Shown: positions 10,501-22,467 of the stretch, piece by piece
Numbering within the stretch: the stretch's first letter is position 1
Layout of the letters: the number at the start of each line of letters is the position of its first letter
Assembly (NCBI GenBank): GCA_911728455.2
Contig: OU452235.1
Coordinates: 12,386,634-12,450,633, forward strand
Direction: 5' to 3'
DNA from: Marthasterias glacialis
Taxonomy: Eukaryota > Echinodermata > Asteroidea > Forcipulatida > Asteriidae
DNA length: 64,000 nucleotides
The notes under the pieces: model-generated
Seen by the model: only the letters and a program-made list of their open reading frames with translations
Told to the model about the DNA's origin: nothing
Databases searched by the model: none
Made by a program: the position numbers and the translations under genes

Positions 10501-13045
10501 AACAAGCAAACAAACAAGTAAACAAAGAAACAACAAAATCAACATTTTAGGTGCAGCAGAATGCTGTATTGAAAAGGCGAGTCTTGAGAGAAACTTCAAA
10601 AGAGTAGTCAGTTGAAATATCTTGAGGAAGATCGTTCTTAAGCGTGTAAGAACAGCGGGTTAGAGAACATGGTGTGATATGGGCTGTGCAATTTAACTAT
10701 ACATCACACTCTTGTTGCTATGGATCGACCAATGAGAAACGAGGATTCAAGTTTGCTTGAAGATAATAGCTTTAGTATCTCCTGTGTAATAATTTAATAG
10801 TACTTACTCCTCCATCAACGACTTGTGAACACACTCCTCCCTGTTTGCCTGCCGAAACTGCCGCAGCTCCTCGAAGAAATCTTCTGACTGCTCATTGGTT
10901 GGGGAGTCCGAATCTAATAAGCCTGCTATCCAATCATAGCCAAGAAGGGGTTGGGTTCGGCTACTAGTTTCATTTAGGGCGTCTGCGTCTGGGTCAAACA
11001 TGGATGCATTTGGGGAACCTCGGAAACTCACCCTGTTCCTTGACTGAAAACGCAGATGAAAAAGAAGGAAAACAATATTATCAAACAAAAAAACGGAAAC
11101 ATCTCTCTGCAAATTTTGCAGTTGATTGTTAGTATTTAAAAAAAAAATACATTTCTGACACCAATTAGATATATACTTGATTTATAAATGTAAAAACAAC
11201 TTGTTAACAGTTGACAGACATGTCCAATTAATCTTATCTAAGAAGAAGTGGATGTTCTAAAAAGAACCAGGGGTGAGATAGGTCTTGTATACTAGTTCTT
11301 TACTTATTTCATACTGCAAAGCTTCAAATCTTACTTATGTTTCAAATTTGGCAGATGTCAAGATACTTGATTTATCAAATGAATACATATTCAAGTCTTT
11401 GTTTCTTCAGCAAATTTTTTTTACACGTGTTCAGTACCTTGTTCATTTTTGTTCCTGGCGTTGATAAAATTGACTTTGGTCTGGTCGCAACAAGATTTCT
11501 TGTCTGTTGGCGATCGTTTCCGTCTGCTAAAAGTTGTCCTGCAAAACTTCTCTGTAGCCGACCTTCCTTGGTAACCTGCGGACTCTCACTGTTCATCTGG
11601 TAATAAGATTCCTCATGGGCCAACTCAAGAGGTCGCCGGTATCCGTACCTTGACCCATGACCCCTAATGTTTTCCTTTTCGGACAGTGGGCGTGGAAGCA
11701 AACTTGATGTTTCGAGCTGGACTGAGACAGCTCTTGATCCACGACTATTCTGATTTGGAGTAAAAGAAGGAAGGGCAGTCTGTGGTCTTGATTTTGGCGA
11801 TTTCCGTTGAATTGAGCCTTTCCGCCTCCCACTTGCACTCTTGGAAGTCCCTCGTCTCCGGAAGGTTGTGGTTCTCTTTTCAGCCTCCTGTAACAGTGAG
11901 TTTTCTGGACTATGTCCAAATGCAGAACTGCTCTCACTCAGGAAACTTTGGTACAATCGATTTGGTGTGTCAGTCTGTGTTGGGTCAGTTGTTGGTCTTG
12001 GGGGTCTGTCTAAATTCTCCAACGTTTCTGCGGATGGGTTGGAGTACTTCGGTGTACTTGTTAGACGTTTTCTATGGCCACTTGAGTTCGTGTGTCGAAT
12101 TGATGACACTGTTGATAGGTTAAGCGGATCCCTGCTTGGAAAAAAAAGGTAGAGATTTAACTTTTCGCTTGTTTGGTTGTTTACTTTTGTGGCCTCTATT
12201 GTTCATTGACCTTTATAATAATGCAGACACTGTTTTGGTCATGTTCCCTGTGTGTGTAATGGAATTACTGATTACTGATTGTAAATACCAATACAGTCTT
12301 TAACCAGTTGACTCAGGGGTTTCAGAAATTTGTCTGTGCCCAGGGATGGATAAATTTTTTCGAAACTGGTGGAGTAATTTGTTTTTGAGAATATTGTTTT
12401 CACAATGAAACCCTGATTAAACAAAGTAAAGACAACAAACATTCTCATAAAATGCACCGGGATTTGTTGTTCTCTTTAAGAAAATATGAGATGCCTTCAC
12501 TGTGAATCGCAAAACCTTGACCATAAACAACGGCCAATAATCGGTCATGGTGTTCTGGAATCTCAGACCACTTGGACTGACTTCCCATTGAGCCGAATAC
12601 AACGATAAACAATGGTGGCAGCCTATCAATCTCTTGTAATGCTCCTTTGTACAAAAAAAGGATGAAAGTCTGGAATCGGGGATTACACAAACCCCAGGGG
12701 AAAAAGAAAAAAAAAATCAAGCATGAATTCTAGTACCCTTTGTGTGAGGGAACAAAAAGTAGCACAGGAAAAGGCCATTACCCCTGAAAATTATTCAAAC
12801 TTTGTAAAAACTGATAATTGCTACTTTTTTAAGTGACTTTCTAGCTTTTTGTACCTCTGAAATCGGACATTTAATTCTGCAGGCTTCTCTCGAAGATTGT
12901 TTTTTGGAAGCTCGTTTGAAGGACTCCCTCTACCGGCAATTGTTGACCTGATGGATGCTCTCAAGTTGTGCTGTCCCGTTTGTAGTACTTTGAGAAGGGA
13001 TGAGTTCTGGGCTCGTAGTCGTTCTATGTCACTCATGTCAGTCAT
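6175..13045 (-). CDS. MIIP: MIIP orthologue (migration and invasion inhibitory protein)
   Basis: Eight coding exons: 13045-12855, 12131-11438, 11043-10808, 9942-9866, 8768-8630, 8078-7982, 7412-7302 and 6366-6175, with TAA at 6175-6177. They total 1737 bases (578 residues) and all phases agree. Diagnostic blocks shared with human MIIP are LLGYDWIAGLLDSD followed by EELRQFRQANREEC (around residues 328-370), NPRLFAVPLHG with a nearby CAIC pair, VSIPRSTL with PHRRKSYD, and HCLAGWESS. The N-terminus (DIERLRAQNSSLLKVLQTGQ) matches the leucine-rich start of MIIP. Human MIIP is 388 residues; the extra length lies mainly in the large second exon (about residues 64-295), which is basic, Ser/Arg-rich and probably disordered. 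In mammals MIIP binds IGFBP2 and HDAC6 and restrains cell migration; that role here is inferred. The start at 13045 has a second in-frame ATG three codons on. The gene is divergent from XXYLT1. Confidence 0.88.
6480..7125. repeat. minisatellite in the last MIIP intron
   Basis: About 650 bases of imperfect tandem repeats. The basic unit is roughly 35 bp, built on GATGGTGATAACTGGGTGAT and TAATGAGGTACCA. The 6800-7075 part shows a higher-order period of about 105 bp (three variant units ending in GAGGTACC, GATGTACC and GAGGCACT, repeated nearly exactly). The older 5' part is more degenerate. Confidence 0.9.
7475..7846 (-). mobile_element. tRNA-derived SINE, family 2, with (ATT)n tail
   Basis: Read on the minus strand, a tRNA-like head at the right end carries a box B-like GGTTCGATTCC. 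A body of about 250 bp follows, then an (ATT)n tail at 7475-7523. A second copy with the same order is at 23760-24062. It sits in a MIIP intron between the exons at 7302-7412 and 7982-8078. Confidence 0.7.
7476..7523. repeat. (TAA)n microsatellite
   Basis: Uninterrupted TAA trinucleotides, about 15 units. This is the 3' tail of the minus-strand SINE and not an independent repeat. Confidence 0.9.
8986..9714. mobile_element. inverted-repeat DNA element with GGGCC(G/T)TTTCCAAACCT ends
   Basis: The left end reads AGGGGCCGTTTCCAAACCT. The right end is its complement, AGGTTTGGAAAAGGCCCT, and similarity continues inward for about 40 bases (gctccagctcaggctcc against ggagctagag). Length is about 729 bp. 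No transposase frame is seen. A 149-bp relative is at 58346-58494, and an end fragment is near 8520-8566. Confidence 0.65.
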
Positions 13046-13349
13046 GATGATTGCAATTTAATCTCTATGTGTAATAGTAATACTAATAACAGTCAAGTTT
13101 GGTAAGGGAAATGCTCATAATGACGCAATACATGTCATAGTCATAACTAGTTGCGATAATCGTAAGATTACCGCAACTGAGTCATAACGTCTATGGTCTA
13201 CATTCTCAGGTTGTGTACATTGCAATCCTATACATGTAACTAGACCCAGCAGTAGGCCTTAACTGGGTCTTGGACCAGGCCCTGATCTTAAGAAAAACGG
13301 CGGGCAGGCCAAATCAGAGAAATTGTACAAGGGCATGCTGGCCAAGTTG

Positions 13350-13442
13350 TAGTCCCATACATTGTGCCAATACGCTGGACTACCTCCGCTTCTTCTCAAG
13401 AAGCGGAGGTAGTCCAGCGTATTGGCACAATGTATGGGGTTA
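13350..13442. mobile_element. 93-bp hairpin-only foldback element, family 1
   Basis: Almost the whole element is a palindrome: the arm beginning CCCATACATTGTGCCAATAC and ending CTCCGCTTCTT is repeated in inverse form across a loop of a few bases. The 9-bp sequence GCCAAGTTG flanks it on both sides (13341-13349 and 13443-13451), a target duplication. The arms match the outer 40 or so bases of the 697-bp element at 29491-30187, so this is the family reduced to its ends. Confidence 0.85.
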
Positions 13443-13825
13443 GCCAAGTTGGTACTACTGACTAACAGTGAAAGGCATGCTGGCCAACTCGACAGGGCAT
13501 GAGGCCAATGGCTTCGGTGGCCTCGGTTAAGATCAAGGCCTGCAGACGCTTTAGGCCTACTCATCATCATATTAATCCAATAATATGGCATAATGCTACA
13601 CCTTTGCAAATTTTTGAATTTGAATTGATGACCGTCATTCGTCAAATTCAAACTAAAAATTTGAAAAGAGGTACAGCATCCCAGTTATTGGGGCTAGCAT
13701 TAGCAACTAACGACCGTTAAATCAACCTTTACAATGAGTGGCATTAACATTAAACAAAATCACTAGCCTACACAGTCATGACAGTCTGCATCATCATGCA
13801 TGTCACGGATCATCAGATCCAGCTC

Positions 13826-13979
13826 AGAGTCTTAGCTGGGGCGCTGTACTCCTTTAAAATTTTTTTTGACTTTATCGGTCGTGCTCGTAGTACTAGTAGT
13901 ACGTAGTAGCAGTAGTACGACCGATAAAGTCAAAATCTATAATAAAAAAAGGAGTACAACGCCCCAGTTACTGGGTCTA
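13826..13979. mobile_element. short foldback element, family 2 (about 154 bp)
   Basis: Inverted arms share CTGGGGCGCTGTACTCCTTT and its complement, as in the 482-bp element at 28822-29303, plus inner arms TGACTTTATCGGTCGT and complement. The centre is a small GTAGTACTAGTAG-like array. It appears to be an internally deleted derivative. Confidence 0.75.
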
Positions 13980-14874
13980 ATAATTTAATATTTAAATAAT
14001 AATGTCACTTCTGATTTCAAAATAGACTTCGCAATCGAACGGTCCCCAATCGCATGCTTCACTTCGCTTCGTCTGTCTGTCTGTTTGAATTTAACATGAA
14101 TAAGAAAAAACATATTGAGTTAACACGCAAAATTAACTTACGCAGAGTAACTAAAACAAATATACGATCCGATTACTCGGACTCAATTCTTACTGTGTAT
14201 TCACAAACTTTTAAGTTGTTTTTGTTCCAATCCAAGTTTGTTTTTCGCATGCAGACGACACAACCGCAGCCATTTCGATACAGTTTTAATCAAAAATGTT
14301 ACGTTTCCCGAGGTGCATTGGAATCGGTCGGATTTAATTTTTAATGGGGAGTAACAATCAAATTTGATGTAATTATTCTTTAATTTGTTCTTTAATTTGA
14401 TATTTAATTCACTATTTTTTACACAAAAACCAACGTTTAATTTTTTTCTACGTAAGAATAAACTTCTATGATTGACAAAGTTTTGAAACATTTTTATTGT
14501 TATATAAAGAATATTAGTACCTTTCCTATTAAAAATGGAATATCCAAGTACAGGTATAATAACCTATGACCTTTCTGTCAGCCTCTCCTACATTTTTTTT
14601 CTACGATTACTTGGACTGTGTATAAACTAAACACGATGGTCTTTTCCGTCATAAGAACAATATATTGAGTAGCATGATTGATTTTTGCTTTGCCAGCACA
14701 GGTGTGTTTTGAAAGCGCCTTTCATTTGCTCTTAGTTCTTACGTATTTTTGACCTTCAAAATGAAAATACTCAGACGTGGGTCAGTGATCACGAATAATT
14801 AACAATATTTGTATGGGAATACCTGAAATTTGTAGTCGCTGCTGTGTTCTTGGACTACCCGAACGGCAACACAA

Positions 14875-17184
14875 ATGGTTCGGAAGCGAAAGAACGACCC
14901 CAACAAGGATAAGAACGAAGTTGGGCAAGGGAATTATCCAAAGCAGCAACAACGGCCGCCGGAGGAAACGAGCAAATCCACGGCGGAAGACATGCACTAC
15001 GTCAGCAACTCCCGATCCCGGTCCCGGCTGGGGTCTCCAGTCGCATCGAGTGGCACACTGCGATGGCTTTGCAGACTGAGAATAGTGAGGCTCCTCTTTG
15101 TTGCTCTGGTAGTTGGTGGTTTGGGTTTTGCAGCTGGGCGATTGGTTCACCGGAAAATGCATCATTACGGTGAATATTGGAGGAAATTGTCTGTACCCAT
15201 GGAGGATGCTGTACCTGACATGGACCATGACAATGCTGGTGAAGGCCATGGTTTTGGTAGACCATATTTGCAGACTGAATATCGTGATGGAATCGTTGTG
15301 AAAAGATTTCGGGCTGGCAAGTATGCCGATGATGATGCTCGACATCTGCAGTCACTGAAAGAACTCGAGGAGCGCCATCGTGCCGCTCAGCATGCGGCGC
15401 CCCAGAATCACCTTTTTGATAAACAGAGCAATCAGAACCTCCACAATGTTCATGTTAACCAGCAGCCAGTTGTACAGCAGCACCTAGCAGCAGAACAGCA
15501 ACAGGCTGCTCATCAACAGGCAGCACAAAACCAAAATGGTGCCAACCAACAAGCAGCGCCACAGGCACAGCAACATGTTGCTCAACAAGACACAGCAAAA
15601 CAGCATGTTGCCAACCAACAACCACAGCAACACAATGTTGCCAACCAACAACCACAGCAACACAATGCCCAGCAACTCCAACCAGCAGCCCAGCTGCAAC
15701 AGCCCAAGCCAGAAAAGTCTAAGTTGCCTCAGGCAGCAGCAGTACCCCAGCAACCAGCTGCTAATCAACAAGGCATTCAAAAACAGTTAACTGATCTACA
15801 CCCCAAAAAGCCGCAAGTTCAGGATTCACCAAGTGACGTCGTCAGTTACCCGTACCACATTATTCAAAGCCTCACGAACACTCACAAAATGCCACATTTG
15901 AAGCAGAGATTCATTGATTGCACGAAATCAATTTTGGACAAGGCGTCGATCAATCTGCACTTTTTCTTTGTTGTTGATAAGCCAGGTCGTGAATTTATCA
16001 CAGAGACTTTGCAGAAAATTACTGATGAGGGTATTGCCAAAAATAAATTCCAGGTAAAACCAGAACCCAGCAGGATGATGTTGATTTAGTTTTTATCATT
16101 TTTCTTCAGAAGTTCAGAAGTAGTACTAGTACATGTACCAGATCTTGTACTACAGTATCTGAATTAAGGGAAGGGTTAGGATCAATGCAATAATAGGGAA
16201 GCAGTATGCATGGTTCGTCCTAACCAAAACAATAATCAACACTATAGTTTTCCTCATGAAAACTTATAAACATATTTTTTCCCTTCCCAAAGACAGCTTG
16301 TAATTTCATATTGAACAAATTTGTCTATATAAAATAGAAAATTTAAGAGATTGTCTGACTTGATCTCAATGTAAATTTGTTTTGGAACTTTGTATTAGAA
16401 TCAGTATTAATTGTTTTTTACACACAGGTAAAAACTTCACAGAAATGTCCTCGATAGCAAAGATTTGTTGTATTTTAAATTTAAGTCACTTCCTTTATAT
16501 TTTCCACAGTTTCACTTCATGGATGTGGAAGAGCTAGCCCGTCAGATTGCTCCACTGGTATCCATGCTTCAAGCGAAAGTCTCCCAAGGCAACCCCTACT
16601 ACCAAGATGCGATCTTCTTCTTATCTGTTGCTCTACACAGGGGTATCCTTCCAGACTATGTCCACCGCGTCATCATGCTGGACACCGATTTGAAGTTCAT
16701 GACCGACATCAAGGAGTTGTTCGACTACTTCGGACACTTCGCTGGCGACAACATCATGGGTTTGGCAAGAGAGATGCAACCGGTTTACCGTCACATGTTG
16801 TCCCTCTACCGCAGTAAAAACAAGGGGACAAAAGCTGGTGACCCACCACCTGACGGCCTCACTGGATTCAACAGCGGCGTTTTTCTCCTAGATTTGGATA
16901 AAATAAAAGCGAGTGCCGCTTATCGTGGTTACGTCAACTCGGACAAGATCGCCGAGCTCACAGACAAATACCATTTCAAGGGGCACCTTGGGGATCAAGA
17001 TTTCTTCTCCTTGATCAGTCTGGAAAAACCAGACCTTTTTTACATTCTGCCATGTTCGTGGAATCGGCAGTTGTGCACATGGTGGCGGGATAAAGGATAC
17101 GCAAACGTGTTTGATCTTTACTTTACTTGTAACGAGAAGATTAATGTTTATCATGGTAATTGTAATACACCAATTCCGAACTAA
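14875..17184 (+). CDS. XXYLT1: xyloside xylosyltransferase 1 (XXYLT1) orthologue
   Basis: Two exons, 14875-16053 and 16510-17184, joined in phase 0 (CAG/GTAAAA and TTTCCACAG), encode 617 residues. This is a type II membrane glycosyltransferase expected in the ER. It adds the second xylose in the Xyl-Xyl-Glc trisaccharide on EGF repeats of Notch-type proteins, using UDP-xylose. Seen: a basic cytosolic tail, a single membrane helix at about 71-91, a Gln/Asn/Ala/His-rich stalk at about 165-305, and a GT8-type catalytic domain from about 325. The domain contains the DTD metal-binding motif (451-453), AREMQPVYRHML, GFNSGVFLLDL, GHLGDQDFF, WNRQLCTWWRDKGY and terminal YHGNCNTPIPN, all matching human XXYLT1. 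The human protein has 393 residues; the excess is the stalk, where a 30-bp unit (15606-15665) is tandemly duplicated exactly. Start chosen as the first in-frame ATG before the tail. Confidence 0.93.
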
Positions 17185-17607
17185 GTCTCACTTCAATCCC
17201 CCCCCAACAAAGGTTTAACCAATTGAAAATCCATTTTTGAATTTATGCTAGATATTAAATTTTTTGACAAAAATGTTGAGTAATTGTTTTGATGTACACA
17301 GTACATGCACCTTTTTAGGATCTTGTCGCACGAGGGAGGTCACTGGCAACCAGTTCCAGGAAATCTCAAAGAAGAACAAAAGCCATTCTCATTTCAGTTT
17401 TCACATAATCTTCTAATTCTTCTTACTTCAAAAAGAAAAATGCCTCTCGTGGAACCGAAGTGTTCATTTTAAATGCAGTGGTGTAAAAGTTGTCTGAAAA
17501 ACACTCGTAAGCAATAGAACAAACACCATTTACACTTGCATCCATTGTATAACACACCTCTTGCTGGTTCTGTAATCTGGTTGGAACACAGTGTGGTGGG
17601 GTTAACT

Positions 17608-17613
17608 AATAAA
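17608..17613 (+). terminator. possible XXYLT1 polyadenylation signal
   Basis: An AATAAA hexamer 424 bases after the XXYLT1 stop codon, the first canonical one seen downstream. Confidence 0.35.
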
Positions 17614-18299
17614 CATGTAGGCTAGTGCGTGAAATATGCGCCACCGATAACTAGACGCGCGCCAATACATCTCACGTGCATAATTTGCGTGAAGTAGTTC
17701 CCAAACCAGGCGCTATACTCAAAATTTATGACTGGTTACAGTGCCCTGTCATGATGTGAAGAGTGAACAGCAACTGAAAATTACTGTTTTTTTTTACATT
17801 CATGTACACTGTATAGGCCTACAGTGTGCACTAATGGTTTGAGGATGGTTTGGTAATTTGTAATATTAACCCGGTAATAGAAGTTGACGGACTAGTTAAG
17901 TTACCTACATGTGTATGTGCATGTGGGTGTTGCCACAGGAAGTACCCCTAATGCTCACAACCTGAGAGCCAAAGTAAGCCATGGTATTTGTATTATAATA
18001 CACTCTGCATCATGTAGGCCTATAGGCCCAATTTGTACTATTCCATTTTCGATTCAATTCTGTATATTTGTCGAAATTGAAAAAAAGAAGTAGCTAGTTT
18101 AAATTGTATGAAATTGTCCGTTTTCTGAATCAGTACTTAAATTTAATATAAATTGTATGCTCAAAATGCAATTTGAATGCCTTTTAGAAATAAAAAAAAT
18201 TTAAAGTATGCATTCCAGAGGTCAAATTGTGGGGAACACAAGCCTGTTAGCGCCTACTTCTTGTAATAAAAAATGTACCAGTTTTTCCTCCGTAAAGGG

Positions 18300-18410
18300 G
18301 AGATAAAATTTGTACTTCAACATTTCCAGGGGCACCAAGGCATTGACCAGCAAGGGGCATGGAGTCAATTGCCTCTGTTTGCTGAGCTCCGTGACGGATC
18401 AGGCCTGGGA
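18300..18410 (+). repeat. GGCCTG-type interspersed repeat
   Basis: Contains AGGGGCACCAAGGCATTGAC, AATTGCCTCTGTTTGC and terminal ATCAGGCCTG, the landmarks of a repeat of about 125 bp that recurs at least nine times in the window. Confidence 0.6.
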
Positions 18411-18895
18411 ACAAAATTCAAGCCCTCAGGTTGAAGTCAGCAAGCTTTCAGTTACTTGTCATGCTTGTAGGCCTATCATCATGATGTGTGAATAACACAT
18501 TTGGGCCAAATGTAATAAAGTATGTTAAGTTTAGGCTTTTTACTACACTACTAAGTACATTTTTTGTCCCGTTTTCTTTCTTTTATACTAAATTGCACAC
18601 TAGACTTTTTTTTTTTTTTTTTTACTATTGCACGCTAGACCACACCACCCTTTACCTGTTTACACAGTAGGAAACGACCTCATGGTGGATGCCAGAATAC
18701 AATCTTGTACATTTTGTTTATTCTATGATAGTTTTATCCTCCAATCAAAATTAATGACAAAGATTTACTTGGATGTTAAAACAAAATATAACGAATGATT
18801 TGCGTTTGCGCGGTGGAGAGAGCATTGTCATTCATTGAAAGATGGCAGGCCTGATTGCTTCATTCTTGAGAAGGCAAAGGCATTTTCTTCTTGAT

Positions 18896-19023
18896 AAGGG
18901 CACCTCTATGCCAACATAAGGAAATTGTAAATTTCTATTGGAACATTACAAGGGTACCAATGCAGTGACCAGGGGCAACAGAGGCAAGTGCCTCCATCGC
19001 CTTCGTGAAGCATCAGGCCTGAC
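18896..19023 (+). repeat. GGCCTG-type interspersed repeat
   Basis: Carries GGCACCTCTATG, GGAAATTGTAAATTT, TGACCAGGGGCAAC and terminal GCATCAGGCCTG. Confidence 0.7.
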
Positions 19024-21235
19024 ATTGCCTGAGATGAAATGTTCCATTCAACTCGGCTTGGCCTCACTGAACATCTCATATTTCAAAAATATTCTCACCA
19101 TTGCTCTCACCATTGCTCTCACCATATAAGGCCTACATGTACTATATTTGTGCAGACTCTTTACATGCCACACGTGGCATCATTTTATTTATCTTTACAA
19201 AACCTGTTGAACATATTCAATAGCATTCACAAAAAGGGGAAAGGCAGCCCTTTATACAGTGAACAATAGGCTTACAGGGCAAAGTATTAACCAAGCAATT
19301 CAGTTTTACTTTGTGTAAGTTTTTTGTGGTTGGAGTTGTGTTCCCGTCAACATGTTTAGTGAGCCTTGGTTCTTGAAATTCTTTCTCTCCATTTTGTGTT
19401 CTTAGGGGCCGTCCGAACTTTTTCAACTTTGTCACAGTCATACAAAGAGTATAACTGGGAGGAGGGGAGGTCAGAGGCCGATGACAACTTGTGTTTTTCT
19501 AATGTTGATATTTATTCTGTAGAATCAACCGAGGATAGCAAAAAATTAGGGGGAAAATTAAGGGGAAAAAAAGAAGAACATTCTACTAGCAGGCACTCAC
19601 ATTTTTTTTTTAGTGCTTGATATGTGACAGGGTGTGCCCCCTCCTATTGTGTCTTCATTGTGTTCTGGAAATATCTGGAATTCTTTTGAGGATTTTCAGG
19701 GGGTGGGGGAACTTCTGCACAAGAGGGGAAGAGTGTATTAGAGTATGGGAATTTTTTTTATTTTATTTCATTTTATTTATTATTAATTATTATTATTATT
19801 ATTATTATTTTTATTTTTTTTTTTGGGGGGGACTCCCTCTACCACATATTGGGCATGATAAATTGGTTTAGGCAATCAGGTTGATTATAATGGTTTTGTT
19901 CTTTATTTTTTGTATTCGTTTATTTTAGAGGGTGGGGGATAGGTTGAGGTTGAGTGGGTTGGACTATGAACATTATGTTAATGCACATTGATACTGACAC
20001 ACCAAGTACTACTTGGGGGGGGGGGGGGTTAAAGAGTAGTATTCTCTGTATGATCGTAAAAACGCTGAAAACTATGGCAATCCCTTGAACATTCTTTAAA
20101 TGCACGGTAGCCTGCACCCTTTCAGCCTTGTAGAACAAAGTTACAAAACATAAAAGTACAGGGTTGGCCGATTTGTATTGAACAGGCCTTATGAGGACTC
20201 CAAGAGCCTGAGGGTACCAGTGCAAATTTGTGCACTATTTATTGTAAAGGCCTACTACAAATAAAGGTATTAATCATTGTGTTTATAAAATAAACAGCAT
20301 TTGTTCAAGAATAGTTTTAGAGTGACCATTTTAAAATTTTGTCTTAAAAAAATGATTTTGGTTTTTGAGGTGTGATATATATTGTAGAGTAACTTTTAAA
20401 ATAATTTTGCAATCGAATTTACATTGGGAAAAGAAATCTTCACTTTTAAATTTTGATGAAGAATGAACTTGCTTTTGTGTAGCTTCCCATAATTTGAACA
20501 TGTTTCAGTCTTGTTTTGGGTGTATATTTGTTTTCACAAAACTTTAAAATTTATGCATTTTAAACTTAATTTTAGTCGGTCTAAACTTAATTTTAATCGG
20601 TCGAGTCAAAAAGTGTTTTCGTACTAAATAACTTTCCTGTCTGACCATTCATGCACTCTGGTTTTGAATGATGCAATTACGATAAAGTTGTGCATTGTCA
20701 TGTTGTGATGAATGCAAAGTTCTAGTTGAATGGTTTCAGATTGTTGGTCATATTGATGGGAAATGTTTACAAAGAGTAAGAGGGTTAATAAGCATGATGT
20801 CTCTTACAGTTGTTTTATTTTACAGTTACATGTAGACTAATTGTACAAGTACTATTACGTACGTACTATCCCCTTCCCAACATTAGCATGAAATTTGTAT
20901 GAATTGATCATGGATTTTTGTTGTTGTAACTAATGGACCGAAACCATATAAAGTATTGTACAGTCTGACGACATTTTGAAAAAAAGGGTACACTGCACAA
21001 AGAAAGGGGCTTAATCTCTTTTAATAATTAAGAAAAAGTCAGTTCAAGCTACATCTGCATTGGTACACGTAAAAACATACAACTGATTGGTCTAGCCACC
21101 AGAGGTTATCAGGTTATAAGCAAGCTGCCAAGCATGACCGCCTCATGCTTATAAACTTCCAATGACACTATCATGCTTTCAGGATTGAGCATCCAATCTG
21201 TAAGCGAGGCAGATTGCTTATCATGATACATGACT

Positions 21236-21386
21236 CAGGCATGCAACTTTGAATTTGCAAAAAACGAGGACAGAGCCAAAAACAGTTAATTTTGTACAGT
21301 GCTTTTCAGATTTCTTTGGCACTAAAAGTGAAGAAAAAAAAGAGGAAATCAGATGATCTGCTGAAAAGTTGCATGCCTGGTGACGG
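21236..21386. mobile_element. MITE with CAGGCATGCAACT ends
   Basis: Inverted ends CAGGCATGCAACTTT and AAAGTTGCATGCCTGG. The body is Gly-poor AT-rich DNA with ATTTGCAAAAAACGAGGACA. Relatives at 22120-22260 and 45608-45775. Confidence 0.65.
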
Positions 21387-22119
21387 TCTGGCTTATAAGC
21401 TACAGTGGCTTTCAATATCATGCTACGTGACCGTCTTGCTTGGGTGCGGATGCAAAAAACAGTATACAAATTGATTTATTCTTGAAATTTCATGGTCGTA
21501 CATTTTTCATTCATTCATGTCATTTCAAGGTTCTATGGATTTTACATTATTGGAAATTGAAAAGAAATTACATTTGCATGTCTACATCGTTTTTTTTTTT
21601 TTAGAAATGAAAGTACTCAAATGGTGATTGGCAATAATTATGTACTTATAATTTACAAGTACTTAGAAATGATGGTTTTTTAAATAAAGTTTGCTGATTC
21701 ATCATAATTTTGACAAACAATTTGATTAATAAATTTAGTGCATCAGACAACAATGTCAGAGATAAAGAATATAAGTTTGTGTTTTACACTTACCCCCATG
21801 TTTGATAAGCACCGTACACTGCTGGGATGGTGAAAGGGTAAAAATCAAAACTACATGTAATTTTGATGAATAATTTTATTGCCTTTTACCCAACACTGGA
21901 CATGTAATTATTGTCAAAAGTCATTATTTGTGCCTCTACTTGTAGAGAGGGGTTTACAGTAAAAAGAAAGTTTATGCTGCGGCATGACTGAATTGTTTTG
22001 GGAAGTGTGATAAAATATTCTTAGTACCATTCAGGTAAGGTGAAATTAAATGTTTGATTTTTACTATTTTTGTACAGTATGTGTGGACAGAATTAAGCAA
22101 GGCTTTACTTCTTAACTAT

Positions 22120-22260
22120 GAAATCAAGCATGCAACTGTAGTTTGTCCAAAAAGAGGAAAGTTTCAGGCCACAGCAAAACTTTGTGTACTGTGTTTTTTT
22201 CAATTTTTCAATAATACAGCTGAGATACCAAAAATGAGAAAAACAGCTGCATGCCTGTGA
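22120..22260. mobile_element. MITE with GCATGCAACT ends, second copy
   Basis: Left end CAAGCATGCAACTGTAG, right end CAGCTGCATGCCTG. It shares CACAGCAAAACTTTGTGTACTG-like interior (first 19 bases) with the copy at 45608. Confidence 0.6.
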
Positions 22261-22467
22261 AATTCATCTATTTCTTATATAAAGAAAATACCATGTTTGT
22301 GTACATTTGCTTTTAGGGTATATTGTAAAGGATATATTATGTATATGTTCTGTATCATTTTCGAGAACAAAATATTTTGGGTTATTAAAAATGAAACTTT
22401 GACATTTTAAACTTGTTGAATTGTTTTTTGTACAGAAAGAAGCCATTTTGACTTTGGTTAAGCAATA

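Larger units (their letters stand above)
13046..14874. promoter_or_regulatory. divergent intergenic region between MIIP and XXYLT1
   Basis: About 1.8 kb separates the two start codons. It holds two hairpin elements (13350-13442 and 13826-13979), a fragment of the GGCCTG repeat near 13490-13545 and AT-rich unique sequence. It must contain both promoters, but no TATA box or other core element could be assigned with confidence. Confidence 0.5.

Noticed and set aside
14782-15345. 187-codon minus-strand frame over the XXYLT1 first exon
   Set aside because: Shadow frame; the plus-strand product is clearly identified.
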